A DNA stretch of 64,000 nt from Streptomyces sp. LUP30. GTDB taxonomy: Bacteria > Actinomycetota > Actinomycetes > Streptomycetales > Streptomycetaceae. Positions 27,087 to 35,910 of this stretch are shown one piece after another. Both the position numbers and the translations under genes were made by a program. Where the stretch lies: the NCBI RefSeq assembly GCF_001746365.1, contig NZ_MJAJ01000014.1:87598-151597 (forward strand), written 5' to 3'. The notes beneath the pieces are model-generated. The model saw only the letters and a program-made list of their open reading frames with translations, was not told the DNA's origin and did no database searches. Position 1 is the stretch's first letter. Each line of letters opens with the position of its first letter.

Positions 27087-28433
27087 ATGGAAAAGAGGAC
27101 GCTCCTGCGGGGTCTGATCCTCGCCGTGGCAGCGGTCCTGCCCCTGTACGGGCAAACGGCCACGCAGGCGGCACAGGCCGCGGCCAACGCGGTCGCGGTC
27201 TGCGGGCACACGAGCGCACAGCCCACGCTGCAGCAGGGGTCGACGGGGGACGCGACGGTCGAGGCGCAGTGCGAGCTCGACCTCGCCACGAAGCCGAGCC
27301 GGTACACGCCGATCGCGGCCGACGGCACCTTCGGTGCGGCGACGGAGACACGCGTCAGGGAGTTCCAGCGGTGCGCCGGACTGAGTGCGGACGGCGTGCT
27401 CGGCCCGAACACGTGGGCCGCGCTCAACACCTGGGCCGCCCAGCCGCACACCTGCGCGACCCAGGGCACGGCGGGGACGGCTCAGGCGACCGTGTGCGGC
27501 CACACCGACTCGCGCCCGACCCTGAAGAAGGGGGCGAAGAGCGACGAGGTCAAGGAGGTGCAGTGCCGGCTGAACCTCGCCATGGAGCCGTACCACTATC
27601 CGCCCCTGACGATCGATGGCGACTTCGGCGGCGGCACCGAGGAACGGGTCATCGAGCTCCAGCACTGCGCCAACCTCAGCGCCGACGGCACGGTGGGCCC
27701 GAACACGTGGGCGAAGCTGGTCGACTGGTCCAGCCGTAACACGTACTGCACCCCGCCCCGCCCGGCCGGGTATCCGATCGACGGGCTGGACACGGCCAAG
27801 TACCAGCACCCGGGCGGTGCGCCGATCGACTGGAAGGCCGTCCGTGCCTCCGGCGTCGAGTTCGCGACGGTCAAGGCCACCCGGGGCATGAACGTCACCG
27901 ACGAGTACCTCGCCACTGACCTGGAGGCGGCCCGGGCGGCGGGGCTGGCCGTCGCGCCGTACCACTTCTACACGGGCTCGGCCGCCGACACGGGTGCCGC
28001 GCAGGCCGACCGGTTCATAGCCGCCGTGCGGGCGACCGGCTATACCGGCAAGCGCGCGGGCGACCTGCCTCCCATCTTCGACCTGGAGCGCATGGACGAC
28101 GGCAGCGGACGCTGTCCCACCTACGGCACGGTGGCCGACGCCAAGGCCTGGCTGGACCGGGTCGAGAACGCCTTCGGCCGCGTCCCGATGATCTACACCC
28201 AGAAGTCCTTCCTGGACGACTGCATGGGGTCGACCACCGCCTTCGCCCGGTATCCGCTTCAGCTCGCGGACTACCGCCAGTCGATCACCCAGCCTCCGCT
28301 GCCGAACGGCTCGACGACCTGGGCGATGTGGCAGTACACGGACGCCGCGCTCTTCCCCGGCCTGCGGGCGCCGGCGACCGGGGACGTGTTCAACGGCACC
28401 CAGGCCGACCTCGACCGCCTGGCCAACCGGTGA
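27087..28433 (+). CDS. Secreted GH25 muramidase with two peptidoglycan-binding domains
   Basis: 448 residues from ATG 27087 (AGAGGGGGAA ribosome site). A signal peptide (TLLRGLILAVAAVLPLYGQ) precedes two PG_binding_1 repeats (about 35-120 and 130-215; IAADGTFGAATETRVREFQ and LTIDGDFGGGTEERVIELQ). The C-terminal GH25 barrel starts PIDGLDTAKYQHPGG; the catalytic Asp/Glu motif is IFDLERMDD. It cleaves the beta-1,4 MurNAc-GlcNAc bond of peptidoglycan outside the cell. It heads a group of secreted cell-wall proteins on the same strand. Confidence 0.88.
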   Translation: MEKRTLLRGLILAVAAVLPLYGQTATQAAQAAANAVAVCGHTSAQPTLQQGSTGDATVEAQCELDLATKPSRYTPIAADGTFGAATETRVREFQRCAGLSADGVLGPNTWAALNTWAAQPHTCATQGTAGTAQATVCGHTDSRPTLKKGAKSDEVKEVQCRLNLAMEPYHYPPLTIDGDFGGGTEERVIELQHCANLSADGTVGPNTWAKLVDWSSRNTYCTPPRPAGYPIDGLDTAKYQHPGGAPIDWKAVRASGVEFATVKATRGMNVTDEYLATDLEAARAAGLAVAPYHFYTGSAADTGAAQADRFIAAVRATGYTGKRAGDLPPIFDLERMDDGSGRCPTYGTVADAKAWLDRVENAFGRVPMIYTQKSFLDDCMGSTTAFARYPLQLADYRQSITQPPLPNGSTTWAMWQYTDAALFPGLRAPATGDVFNGTQADLDRLANR

Positions 28434-28471
28434 TTCCGGCCGTGGCCACCACCGTACCGATGAGGAACACC

Positions 28472-28855
28472 ATGACCGACCGCCTCTCCCGCGCGGCCCT
28501 CGTCGCCCTGCTCGCCGTCCTGGGCTTCACCGTCCCGGCGCCCGCCTCGGCAGCCACCGCCGCCACGAGCTGCTACGGCGGAGCGGTCACGGTCCACTAC
28601 GGGGAGGTCCGTGACTTCGGCCCGTACGTGACCACGAGCCGCTGCACGGACATCAACATGCGGATGACCGGCGGCGACGCCGACTTCGGCTGGGCCTGCG
28701 TGCAGTTCGCCCGGGCAAGCGGCTGCAACTACTGGACCAAGATCGGCCGGAGCTGGACGACCATCGCCACCGACGTCCTGAACGGAACGAAGTTCACCGT
28801 GCCCAACGGCGTGGACCTGGAGGGCAGTTCCGCCACCTTCCAGATCGCCTTCTGA
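28472..28855 (+). CDS. Small secreted Cys-containing protein, copy 1
   Basis: 127 residues from ATG 28472 (GAGGAA upstream). Signal peptide (ALVALLAVLGFTVPAPASA), then a compact domain of about 95 residues with TSCYGGA, DFGPYVTTSRCTDINMRM, WACVQF and GCNYW. Four cysteines fit two disulphides. It is a paralogue of the next gene, 32 bp downstream. Function unknown; location between two wall hydrolases suggests an extracellular or wall-associated role. Confidence 0.75.
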   Translation: MTDRLSRAALVALLAVLGFTVPAPASAATAATSCYGGAVTVHYGEVRDFGPYVTTSRCTDINMRMTGGDADFGWACVQFARASGCNYWTKIGRSWTTIATDVLNGTKFTVPNGVDLEGSSATFQIAF

Positions 28856-28887
28856 CGACTCACCCACATCACCGAACGGAGACCACC

Positions 28888-29301
28888 ATGATCAAGACCC
28901 GGGCGCTCGCCTCGGCTCTCGTCACCGTGGCCGCACTGCTGGCAGCGGGTGCCGCGCCCGCCGCCGCACAGTCCTCGGCCGCGGCGACCAGCTGCTACGG
29001 CGGTGCGAAGAACCTCAACTACCGCTACCAGGTGGGACCCAAGGATTACGGGCCGTTCACCACGTCCTCGCGGTGCGGTGACATCAACATGCGGCTCACC
29101 ACGGACGACGGCGGATTCCTCTACGCCTGTGTGGTGTTCGTCGAACACACCGACAAGTGCAACCACGACAACACGTACTCCCTGCACGGCACCCCGTGGG
29201 CGACGGTCGCCACCGACGTCAAAGACGGCACCCGTTTCGTCCTGCGCGTCGGCCCCTACGACACCGACGCGCAGAACGTGAACTTCCAGCTCGCCTACTG
29301 A
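28888..29301 (+). CDS. Small secreted Cys-containing protein, copy 2
   Basis: 137 residues from ATG 28888. Signal peptide (ASALVTVAALLAAGAAPAAA) and the same fold elements as the preceding gene: TSCYGGAKNLNYRY, DYGPFTTSSRCGDINMRLTT, YACVVF, TPWATVATDVKDGTRFVL. The aligned Cys positions are conserved. The pair arose by tandem duplication. Function unknown. Confidence 0.75.
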   Translation: MIKTRALASALVTVAALLAAGAAPAAAQSSAAATSCYGGAKNLNYRYQVGPKDYGPFTTSSRCGDINMRLTTDDGGFLYACVVFVEHTDKCNHDNTYSLHGTPWATVATDVKDGTRFVLRVGPYDTDAQNVNFQLAY

Positions 29302-29362
29302 TCTCCTTCCGCACTTCTCGCACCACCGTTCCGACTGTTCCGACCGTCCCGAAAGGACGACG

Positions 29363-30142
29363 ATGACCTTCCTCTTCCGTTCCGCCGACGCACGCTCCGC
29401 CGCAGGCCGCCCGCTCGACCGCCGCAGCATGCTGCGCGGGACGCTGGCCGTCGGCGCCGGCCTGGCGATCGGCCCCCTGTTGCTCTCCGGTACCGCGCAG
29501 GCCTATTCGTGGTCGCGCACCATGAAGCAGGGCGACAGCGGCGCCGACGTGCTCGAGCTGCAGATCCGTGTCTCCGGGTGGGCGGCCGACAGCGCGAGCC
29601 ACACCCGGGTCGGCCTCGACGGCGACTTCGGCCCCGGCACGCTCGCGGCCGTCAAGCGGTTCCAGGCCGCGTACGGCCTGGACGACGACGGGGTCGCCGG
29701 CCCCAACACCCAGGCGAAGCTCAACGCACTCGAGCAGTCGGACGGCTCCACGGCCCACTTCAACTGGAGCGAGTTCGTGGACCAGTCGAGCGGCACCTTC
29801 AACGGCGGCAAACTGAGCGCGGCGCAGACCAAGGAGAACGCCCGCCGCTGCATGTACAAGCTGGAGGCGTTGCGCAAGAAGCTCGGGGACAAGCCGATCA
29901 CGGTCAACTCGGGCTTCCGCAGCATCGCACACAACGCCGACATCGGCGGGGCCAGCGACAGCATGCACCTGTACGGCACGGCCGCCGACCTCGACGTGCC
30001 CGGCGTCGCCACCAAGACCGTCTACCAGAAGGCGGAGACCTGCGGGTTCTCCGGCCTGGAGCGGTACACCGTCGACCACCAGCACGTCGACAGCCGGGCC
30101 GACCTGGGCCGCGACTGGTGGTGGGAGAGCGGCACGATCTGA
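29363..30142 (+). CDS. Tat-exported zinc D-Ala-D-Ala carboxypeptidase (peptidase M15_3) with PG-binding domain
   Basis: 259 residues. The N-terminus has a twin-arginine signal (LDRRSMLRGTLAVGAGLAIG) ending at AQAYS. A PG_binding_1 domain (about 55-115; LDGDFGPGTLAAVKRFQ) precedes an M15 catalytic domain with the zinc ligands SMHLYGTAADLD (HxxxxxxxD) and DHQHVD. The family, typified by the Streptomyces albus G DD-peptidase, trims the stem peptide of peptidoglycan. It ends the GH25-small protein-M15 cassette. Confidence 0.87.
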   Translation: MTFLFRSADARSAAGRPLDRRSMLRGTLAVGAGLAIGPLLLSGTAQAYSWSRTMKQGDSGADVLELQIRVSGWAADSASHTRVGLDGDFGPGTLAAVKRFQAAYGLDDDGVAGPNTQAKLNALEQSDGSTAHFNWSEFVDQSSGTFNGGKLSAAQTKENARRCMYKLEALRKKLGDKPITVNSGFRSIAHNADIGGASDSMHLYGTAADLDVPGVATKTVYQKAETCGFSGLERYTVDHQHVDSRADLGRDWWWESGTI

Positions 30143-30144
30143 CG

Positions 30145-30201
30145 CGGTCGCGGCCCGGCCGCGACCGTATACCCCGGGTACCGCGGCGGCGGTACCCGGG
30201 G
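30145..30201. terminator. Two adjacent hairpins between convergent genes
   Basis: Hairpin 1: 30145-30155 / 30157-30167 (CGGTCGCGGCC). Hairpin 2: 30172-30184 / 30189-30201 (CCCCGGGTACCGC), both perfect. They fill the 68-bp gap between the M15 stop (plus) and the stop of the minus-strand HTH gene, and act as a bidirectional terminator. Confidence 0.75.
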
Positions 30202-30210
30202 CTTCGCGCC

Positions 30211-31377
30211 TCAGGCCTTCGGCGTGTCCTTCAGCGCCGCCTCGCAGGAGGGCCAGTCGTGGAAGTCGTGCTGCGCACTCCACAGGCGGTGGGCTGCCTT
30301 GATGTTCCACTCCGGGTCGAACGCCCGCAGCGGGGTGCCGCCGAGCTCGCGCAGGCGGCCGTCGGAGATCTGGAAGACGCCCCAGTTGCGGCTGCCGTTG
30401 GTGTTGGGCAGGACCCACAACGGGTCCAGGAAGGACGCGCAGCGGGCGACGGCCACCGCAGACGCGGGATCCTCGGTGAACACCTGACGGATCCGCTCCG
30501 CCACCCTGGCCGGCGACCAGGTCGACATGCTCACCCTCCGGGCGTAGAGCGCCTTCTTGGTGTCCTCGTCGACCACGTTGCTGGCCGGCAGGCGCGCCAG
30601 CACCTGGAAGGCGGTCAGCCTGCGCAGGGTCTCCGGCCCGAAGTCCCCATCGACGGCGAGCCGACCCTTCGCCGCCACCAGCAGGGTCTGGACCTCGCGC
30701 ACGCACTCGTCGTGTTGGCCCATGCTCACCGACTTGCACGCGGGGGAGTACAGCAGCCCGTCGTCCGCCGCCGGTGACCCGTCGGCGGAACGACTGCCGG
30801 GAAGCCACACGAAACCGGCCACCAGCAGCACCGCGACCATGGCCGCCAGTACCGCGAAGCGGGGGGAGAGCTTCTCGGGCATCCGGGACCGCCCGGGCCG
30901 CCCCGTCGTACCGAGCTCTACCTCCAGCGGGACGACGTCGTCCGCCCCCGTGTCCGGCGCCACGGGCGGTGCGCCGTGCCTGGACCCGGGCTCCGCACCT
31001 TCGGCCGCAGCCGTGGTTGCCGCCGGCCCGGCCTCCCGCCTCGCGTCGGCCTCCCATCGCGCCACCGTCTCCGCTCCGGCCTCGCGATCTGCCGCGAGGC
31101 TCTCCTTGGCGGTCCCGGTGGGTGCGTCCCTGTCGGTGTCCGCCAGTGCCCAGAGCCGGTGGAGTTCGCGGAGCTCCTCCGCACTGGCACCGCACACCTT
31201 GGCGAAGGAGTGCACGACCCGGTAGTCCGTCGGAACACCGAGCCCCGAGCAGTACCGATGCAGACTGGAACCACTGACGCCCGCCTCCTTGCCGAGGCGG
31301 TCGTACCCCCGGCCGCTGCGCTCCTTCAGCATGCGAAGACAGGCGGCGAACTTATCGGTATGCGGAGAGGCAACCAC
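30211..31377 (-). CDS. HTH-transmembrane-PG-binding-lysozyme-like fusion (putative wall-sensing regulator)
   Basis: About 388 residues. N-terminal XRE-type HTH (YDRLGKEAGVSGSSLHRYCS), an acidic Ala-rich linker, one TM helix (RFAVLAAMVAVLLVAGFVWL, about 185-205), then outside the membrane a PG_binding_1 domain (LAVDGDFGPETLRRLTAFQ) and a lysozyme/transglycosylase-like domain (SRNWGVFQISDGRLRELGG ... DPEWNIKAAHRLW). The architecture puts DNA binding and peptidoglycan binding on opposite sides of the membrane. Convergent with the secreted wall-hydrolase genes. Start GTG 31377 has GGTGGA upstream; TTG 31395 is also in frame. Confidence 0.75.
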   Translation of the reverse strand: MVASPHTDKFAACLRMLKERSGRGYDRLGKEAGVSGSSLHRYCSGLGVPTDYRVVHSFAKVCGASAEELRELHRLWALADTDRDAPTGTAKESLAADREAGAETVARWEADARREAGPAATTAAAEGAEPGSRHGAPPVAPDTGADDVVPLEVELGTTGRPGRSRMPEKLSPRFAVLAAMVAVLLVAGFVWLPGSRSADGSPAADDGLLYSPACKSVSMGQHDECVREVQTLLVAAKGRLAVDGDFGPETLRRLTAFQVLARLPASNVVDEDTKKALYARRVSMSTWSPARVAERIRQVFTEDPASAVAVARCASFLDPLWVLPNTNGSRNWGVFQISDGRLRELGGTPLRAFDPEWNIKAAHRLWSAQHDFHDWPSCEAALKDTPKA

Positions 31378-31395
31378 ACTTCCACCCTTGCTCAA

Positions 31396-31829
31396 GCCCC
31401 TACTGACGGGTAGAAGCTACACCGCCGGTCCGGGCGCGTGCGCCCTTTCGCCCACGCAATACGATCGCCAATGGCCCTTCTCTCGACGCAGTTTGAAACA
31501 ATGTCAAACATTCCCTTAGTCCGAGGGTCTCCTTGGGGTCTTCGGGGTGATGTGACCCCTGGCTCCCGCCGTCTCGACCGGCTTTCCCGGTCCGTGCGAT
31601 GCTCGCGCGCACGCGCTCATCCGGCCGGGCGGCCGACGCCCCGGGCCGGGCATGCTGGAGGGCGCCTTCACCGTTTCCGGACCCTCTGATCGAATGGGTA
31701 CTCTATTTGCGCCGTATCGCGGGTCAGGTCGCGTGCAAGGCGATGACCACAGCGCTGCCTGAACCCCGGGGGTGAGCCATGCTCTCAGCCGAGTCGATCA
31801 ACTGGCTGATCAAATAGGAGGCTCTTCAG
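31396..31829. other. Intergenic region upstream of the HTH-TM gene
   Basis: No supported CDS. It probably contains the promoter for the HTH-TM gene. Confidence 0.35.
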
Positions 31830-32050
31830 TGGCCCGGTCAACTCCGCCGCGACGGACTGCTGTTGACGCTCGGCTCGCCGCTGCAGCCGCTGACCTCCCG
31901 CACGGCGAGAAGCAGAGAAGTCTGCGACCGGCTTCATCCGTTCCGAGGAACTCAAGAACGACCGCGCACGCATCCGCGGACGACTCACTGCACTCGTCGG
32001 CTGACCGCTACGGTGGTCGAGACGCTGCGGGCCGTGGGCTCTCAGAAGTG
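31830..32050 (+). pseudogene. Possible decayed small gene with consensus ribosome site
   Basis: A perfect AGGAGG (31816-31821) stands eight bases before GTG 31830. The start VARSTPPRRTAVDARLAAAA is plausible, but coding signal then moves between frames: EKSATGFIRSEELKNDRARI, RGRLTALVG in a second frame and VVETLRAVGSQK in a third. Read as a decayed gene with two frameshifts. Family not recognised. Confidence 0.3.
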
Positions 32051-32160
32051 AGGCCAGGCGACCTGGGGCGCTACCGGGAGCCTGGTCTCGCGCTCTGTTC
32101 GTCAACCTCTGCCGTCATAGCGGGGCCCCAGAGAGACAGAGAGCAACACGCGCAGACCGG

Positions 32161-32364
32161 CTAGAGAACGCTGCCGGTGGCCATGTACAGGACGGCGGTG
32201 CGCTTCAGGTCGGTGCCGTGTGCGTCGGGGTCTGTGAGCATCCGGGCGAGGTAGGCGGTCGAGTCGGCGCCCAGCCCCCAGTTGTTGACGGTGTCCAGGT
32301 CGTCGGTGGTGCTCAGGCCGGGCAGTGACGGCGTGTACGCGGTGTGGGGCATGGCCTTCGTCAC
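32161..32364 (-). CDS. Small hypothetical protein or fragment
   Basis: 67 codons from GTG 32364 (PSLPGLSTTDDLDTVNNWGL, DPDAHGTDLKRTAVLYMATG). No family recognised and no good ribosome site. The sequence between it and the cellulase gene (about 32396-32525, minus) also looks like a C-terminal scrap (VLARVQPDEVLQGEAGRARL), so this may be gene debris. Confidence 0.3.
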   Translation of the reverse strand: MTKAMPHTAYTPSLPGLSTTDDLDTVNNWGLGADSTAYLARMLTDPDAHGTDLKRTAVLYMATGSVL

Positions 32365-32529
32365 TCATTCGGGCACGGAAGGACGGTTGGCTGGTCAGTG
32401 CAGTTCGGCGACCGCGTGCGCGGGGTCGGGGACCAGGACGGCGCGCTGCTCGGCGAGCAGGCGGGCGCGGCCGGCCTCGCCCTGGAGGACCTCGTCGGGC
32501 TGGACCCGGGCGAGAACCTGGGCACTCGG

Positions 32530-34026
32530 TTATGGGGTCGAGTAGGGGTCTTGGCTGATCAGGTGGGCCTTCAGACCCTCTCCGACGCCGGGTTCCGGGG
32601 TGCCCGCCCAGTCCTTGATGAGCACGCCACCATTACTGCAGCCCCAGGGGTTCCAGGTCCACGCGAGATAACTCATGTTGTGCGCGTCGGCCCAGTCCAC
32701 CAACTGGTGCATGTAGTCGAAGCCGCAGTTGTCCTGGCCGAACTCACCGATGACGACCGGCACGTGCTGGGCGAGCGGCGCGACTTGGCTGTCCCAGCAG
32801 GACACTGTCGCACAGGCGTTGAAGCTGTACGAATGCCATGACGCGGCGATGTTGTTCAGCGGGTCGTTCGGCATGTGCGTCAGCCACTCGCGCATGTCGT
32901 TGGCCCACTCAAGGCCACCCAGCATGAGGACGTTGGTCGCGCCGGTGGCCCGGACCGCGTCGACCAGGTCCTGCATGCCGGCCGTCTCGTACGGGAAGCC
33001 CGTGCAGGTGCCGCCGTCGCGCCAGCACTGCCAGCCGACCGTCTTGTCCCAGTCGGCGGCGATCTCCGGGTACGGCTCGTTGAACAGATCGAGGACGACG
33101 GCGTCATTGCCCTTGAAGGCGTTGGCGACACCGGTCCAGAACTGGGGGGCGTACTGCGCGTCCGGCATGGGTTTCTGGCAGGTCGCGGTGGCGTCCTTGC
33201 AGTGCCAGTCCGGCCCGTTGGTATAGGCGCCCCGCGTCCAGTGCAGGTCGAGGATCGGGGTGATGCCATTGGCGACCAGCAGGTTGACGTAATCTTTGAC
33301 GCCCTGCTGGTAAGCGGTCCCCTGGGGCGAGCCGTTGAGGCCGAGCCAGCATTCCTCGTTCAACGGCACCCGTACCGCGTGGATGCTCCAGGTCTTCATC
33401 GCGTCGACGGAAGCCTGGTCGACCGGGCCGCCGTCCCACAGTCCTTTGCCCTGAACACAAGCGTATTCACCGCTGGAGCGGTCCACACCCAGCAGCCGGT
33501 ACGGCTTGCCGCTCGCGGTGACGATCTTGTTGCCGGAAACCTTCAGCTCCGGGGCCGGACCGCTGGGGCCGCCGGTCGGAGTGGTGGTGGGGCTGGGGGT
33601 CGGGGATGTCACCGAGCCGCTACAGGTCACGCCGTTGAGCGCAACCGATGCGGGTTGCGGATTGGCGCCCTTCCACGCACCGTTGAACCCGATGGACGCC
33701 GACCCGCCCGTGTCCAGCGTCCCGTTCCAGTCGAGGTTGGTGGCGGACACGTGGGTTCCGGACTGTGCCCAGGTGGCACTCCAGCCGTTGGTGACCTTCT
33801 GGTCGGAGTCCGGGAAGTCGAACGTCGCGGTCCACCCTCGCACGGGTGAGCCGAGATTTTTGATGGCCAGATCCGCGGTGAACCCTCCCGGCCATTCGCT
33901 CTGCACCTTGTACACGACCGAGCAGCCGGTGGCGGATGCCGATGCGGGCAGGGCGGCGATGGCAAGGCCACCCAGGATCAGTGCACCGGCGGCGCCGGCG
34001 GCTATTAAGGTGTGACGACGTTTCAC
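32530..34026 (-). CDS. Secreted cellulase: CBM2 plus GH5 catalytic domain
   Basis: 498 residues from GTG 34026, with AAGGAG upstream. Signal peptide (LILGGLAIAALPASASA); CBM2 cellulose-binding module (about 33-135; GCSVVYKVQSEWPGGFTADL, VRGWTATFDF); Pro/Thr/Ser linker; GH5 barrel (about 160-498) with the acid/base Glu in LDLFNEPYPE and the nucleophile Glu in VVIGEFGQ. It is an extracellular endo-beta-1,4-glucanase by family. The Cip1-like gene is 190 bp upstream on the same strand and carries the only CebR box found, so the two may be co-induced by cello-oligosaccharides. Confidence 0.9.
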   Translation of the reverse strand: MKRRHTLIAAGAAGALILGGLAIAALPASASATGCSVVYKVQSEWPGGFTADLAIKNLGSPVRGWTATFDFPDSDQKVTNGWSATWAQSGTHVSATNLDWNGTLDTGGSASIGFNGAWKGANPQPASVALNGVTCSGSVTSPTPSPTTTPTGGPSGPAPELKVSGNKIVTASGKPYRLLGVDRSSGEYACVQGKGLWDGGPVDQASVDAMKTWSIHAVRVPLNEECWLGLNGSPQGTAYQQGVKDYVNLLVANGITPILDLHWTRGAYTNGPDWHCKDATATCQKPMPDAQYAPQFWTGVANAFKGNDAVVLDLFNEPYPEIAADWDKTVGWQCWRDGGTCTGFPYETAGMQDLVDAVRATGATNVLMLGGLEWANDMREWLTHMPNDPLNNIAASWHSYSFNACATVSCWDSQVAPLAQHVPVVIGEFGQDNCGFDYMHQLVDWADAHNMSYLAWTWNPWGCSNGGVLIKDWAGTPEPGVGEGLKAHLISQDPYSTP

Positions 34027-34218
34027 CTGATCTCCTTGTTACGTGAGGGATCGATGAGCCTCGATACTCATCTGATCGACGGACGGGTGAGCCAGGGCCC
34101 AGGCCGAGGGCCTGCAGCTGACCGGTCCACCAGGCGGGTGCTGCGCGCCGCACGGATCAAGGAATCGACAACTGTCGCGCGTTCAGATCCTGTCGTCCCG
34201 GCACATTCCATGCGGGCG

Positions 34219-35382
34219 TCAGCAGCCGATCGGTGAGGAGCCAAGGGCCACGTCGTCGAACCAGAGAGTGTCGTCCCCGGTGCCGTAGCTCTCCCAGCCC
34301 AGGCGCAGGCCGGTGGGGCGGGGAGGGGTCCTGCGGGCGAGCCACTGCCCGTCGACGTTCTGGGTCGGCACCCCATCCACGCGCAGTCCGGCGATCTCCT
34401 GGTCGTCGACCCAGGTGCGCATGGACTGGGCGGTGGTGTCGATCTCGTACCTTAAGCACAGCCACCGGCCCGTAGCCAGCGGGGTGCTGAGCGCGACACC
34501 CGCCGGGCTCTGTTCCGGCAGCGTCGCGTCGTCGCTCTCGCGGTTCCACTGCAGCGCGCCGTTCTGCCCGCCGACGCGCAGCGCCTTGCTGCCCTGTGAG
34601 GCGTCCGGCATGGACACGAAGGTGACGTGGTTGATGGGCAGGGCGGTGGTGTGCCGGACCCGCATCCGCACGTACACCACGGGCCCGACGGAGGACAGAT
34701 CGCGAGTGGAGGCTGCGAAGACGTGGTTGCAGTAGCCGGCGCCGCCGTCGACGCGCAGCGACCTGGTGCCGCTGTAGGCGACGGACGTGTCGACGCTGAC
34801 CTTCCCCGTTCCCTGGCAGTCGGGTGCCGTGGTCTGCCAGGCGCCCGAGGGCACGGTGCCGGCTTGGTCCTCGAAGTCGGAGCAGATCGTCGCCCCGGCC
34901 CCAGCGCATTCGGTCGGCGCGGTGGATGTCGCCGTCGGCGTCGGCGTGGGAGTCGCGGTTCCGCCGCACGGAGCACCGTTGAGGGCAAAGGCGGTGGGGG
35001 CGGGGTCGGTGGTGCGCCAGGTGCCCTGGAGGCCGAAGTCCACGGACCCGCCGGCGGCGAGCACGGCATTGTGCGCGGCGTTCACGGCGGTCACCGCGCT
35101 GCCCGACTGGGTGACCTGCGCGTTCCACGCGGACGTGACCTGCTGGTCGCCAGCGTAGGCCCACTCCAGCCGCCAGCCGTTCAGGGCGGCGCCGAGATTC
35201 GTGACGCGGATCTGGGCGGTGAAGCCGCCGGACCACTCGTTGGTGGTGTACGTGACCGTGCAGCCCGTGGCCGCGCCCTGTGCGCGTGACGTCGCGATGG
35301 CGGGAAGGGCAACCGCCACCACGGTCAGAACCAATGCCCACAGAGGCAGCCGGTGGCGGCGCACGCGTAATGTCATGGGCAT
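34219..35382 (-). CDS. Secreted CBM2-Cip1-like protein
   Basis: 387 residues from ATG 35382 (GAGAGAG ribosome site). A signal anchor (LWALVLTVVAVALPAIATS) is followed by a CBM2 module (about 35-140), a Thr/Pro linker and a C-terminal domain that matches my memory of fungal Cip1 from Trichoderma reesei: NHVTFVSMPDASQG, LRVGGQ, WNRESDDATLPEQSP and DDTLWFDDVAL. Cip1 is a cellulose-induced jelly-roll protein related to glucuronan lyases, with weak reported lyase activity, so the exact role in plant-wall degradation is uncertain. A longer ORF from 35613 is rejected. Adjacent to a GH5 cellulase. Confidence 0.8.
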   Translation of the reverse strand: MPMTLRVRRHRLPLWALVLTVVAVALPAIATSRAQGAATGCTVTYTTNEWSGGFTAQIRVTNLGAALNGWRLEWAYAGDQQVTSAWNAQVTQSGSAVTAVNAAHNAVLAAGGSVDFGLQGTWRTTDPAPTAFALNGAPCGGTATPTPTPTATSTAPTECAGAGATICSDFEDQAGTVPSGAWQTTAPDCQGTGKVSVDTSVAYSGTRSLRVDGGAGYCNHVFAASTRDLSSVGPVVYVRMRVRHTTALPINHVTFVSMPDASQGSKALRVGGQNGALQWNRESDDATLPEQSPAGVALSTPLATGRWLCLRYEIDTTAQSMRTWVDDQEIAGLRVDGVPTQNVDGQWLARRTPPRPTGLRLGWESYGTGDDTLWFDDVALGSSPIGC

Positions 35383-35570
35383 GATCACTCTCTCGGCACA
35401 GCTGTCCGCGACGAGCATGGTCGGGGCGGCCAGCAACACAGCAACGCGCTTTCGGGCGGGCGAGCGGTGGATCGGAAGAAGCTGCATGGGGGGATCCGCC
35501 TTCTTCGTGACGGGGCGCCGTGACGTTCGTATGGGACTCTTCTCGGAGTGAGCGCTGGAGCATCGCAACT

Positions 35571-35586
35571 GTGGGAGCGCTCCCAC
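35571..35586. promoter_or_regulatory. CebR operator
   Basis: GTGGGAGCGCTCCCAC is a 16-bp perfect palindrome containing TGGGAGCGCTCCCA, the established CebR box that represses cellulase and cellobiose-uptake genes in Streptomyces until cello-oligosaccharides bind CebR. It is 190 bp upstream of the Cip1-like start, oriented for the Cip1-cellulase pair. Confidence 0.88.
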
Positions 35587-35697
35587 GTATCCGGGACTGT
35601 AGAAGAGGGCCATGACCCTGACAAGGGGTTGCGTTCCCGTCGGAGTTTTCGCCGTGTCCGGGCTGGGGCGTGTGCCCGGCCCGGACAGGGGGTGGAA

Positions 35698-35909
35698 TCA
35701 GTTGGGGTTTGGCCTCACAAGGACGTGCACGTCGCCGCAGTCCTTGACCACCTTGGCAGGCTGCTGAACAGCGGGGACGGCGATCCGGGTGCGGCGCTCC
35801 AGACGGGAGACGGTTGCGGGCGAGCAGCCGATGCGGTCAGCGAGCACGGCCAGCGTCCAGCCGTGGTGCTGGCGCCCCGTTCGGATGAGCGCGCCGGGGC
35901 CGCTGCGCG
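35698..35909 (-). pseudogene. HTH (XRE-type) regulator remnant
   Basis: The minus frame ending at TGA 35698-35700 encodes LIRTGRQHHGWTLAVLADRI, then GCSPATVSRLERRTRIAVPA, a helix-turn-helix, with no start codon and an upstream stop. It adjoins a degenerate ATPase fragment. Confidence 0.4.
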
Positions 35910-35910
35910 G

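Noticed and set aside
29219..31195. 658-codon minus-strand open frame across the M15 gene and the HTH-TM gene
   Set aside because: Mixed shadow of two real genes in other frames; no domain in this frame.
34052..34072. GATGAG-N8-CTCATC inverted repeat before the cellulase start
   Set aside because: Only six-base arms and no resemblance to the CebR box; listed as too weak to call an operator.
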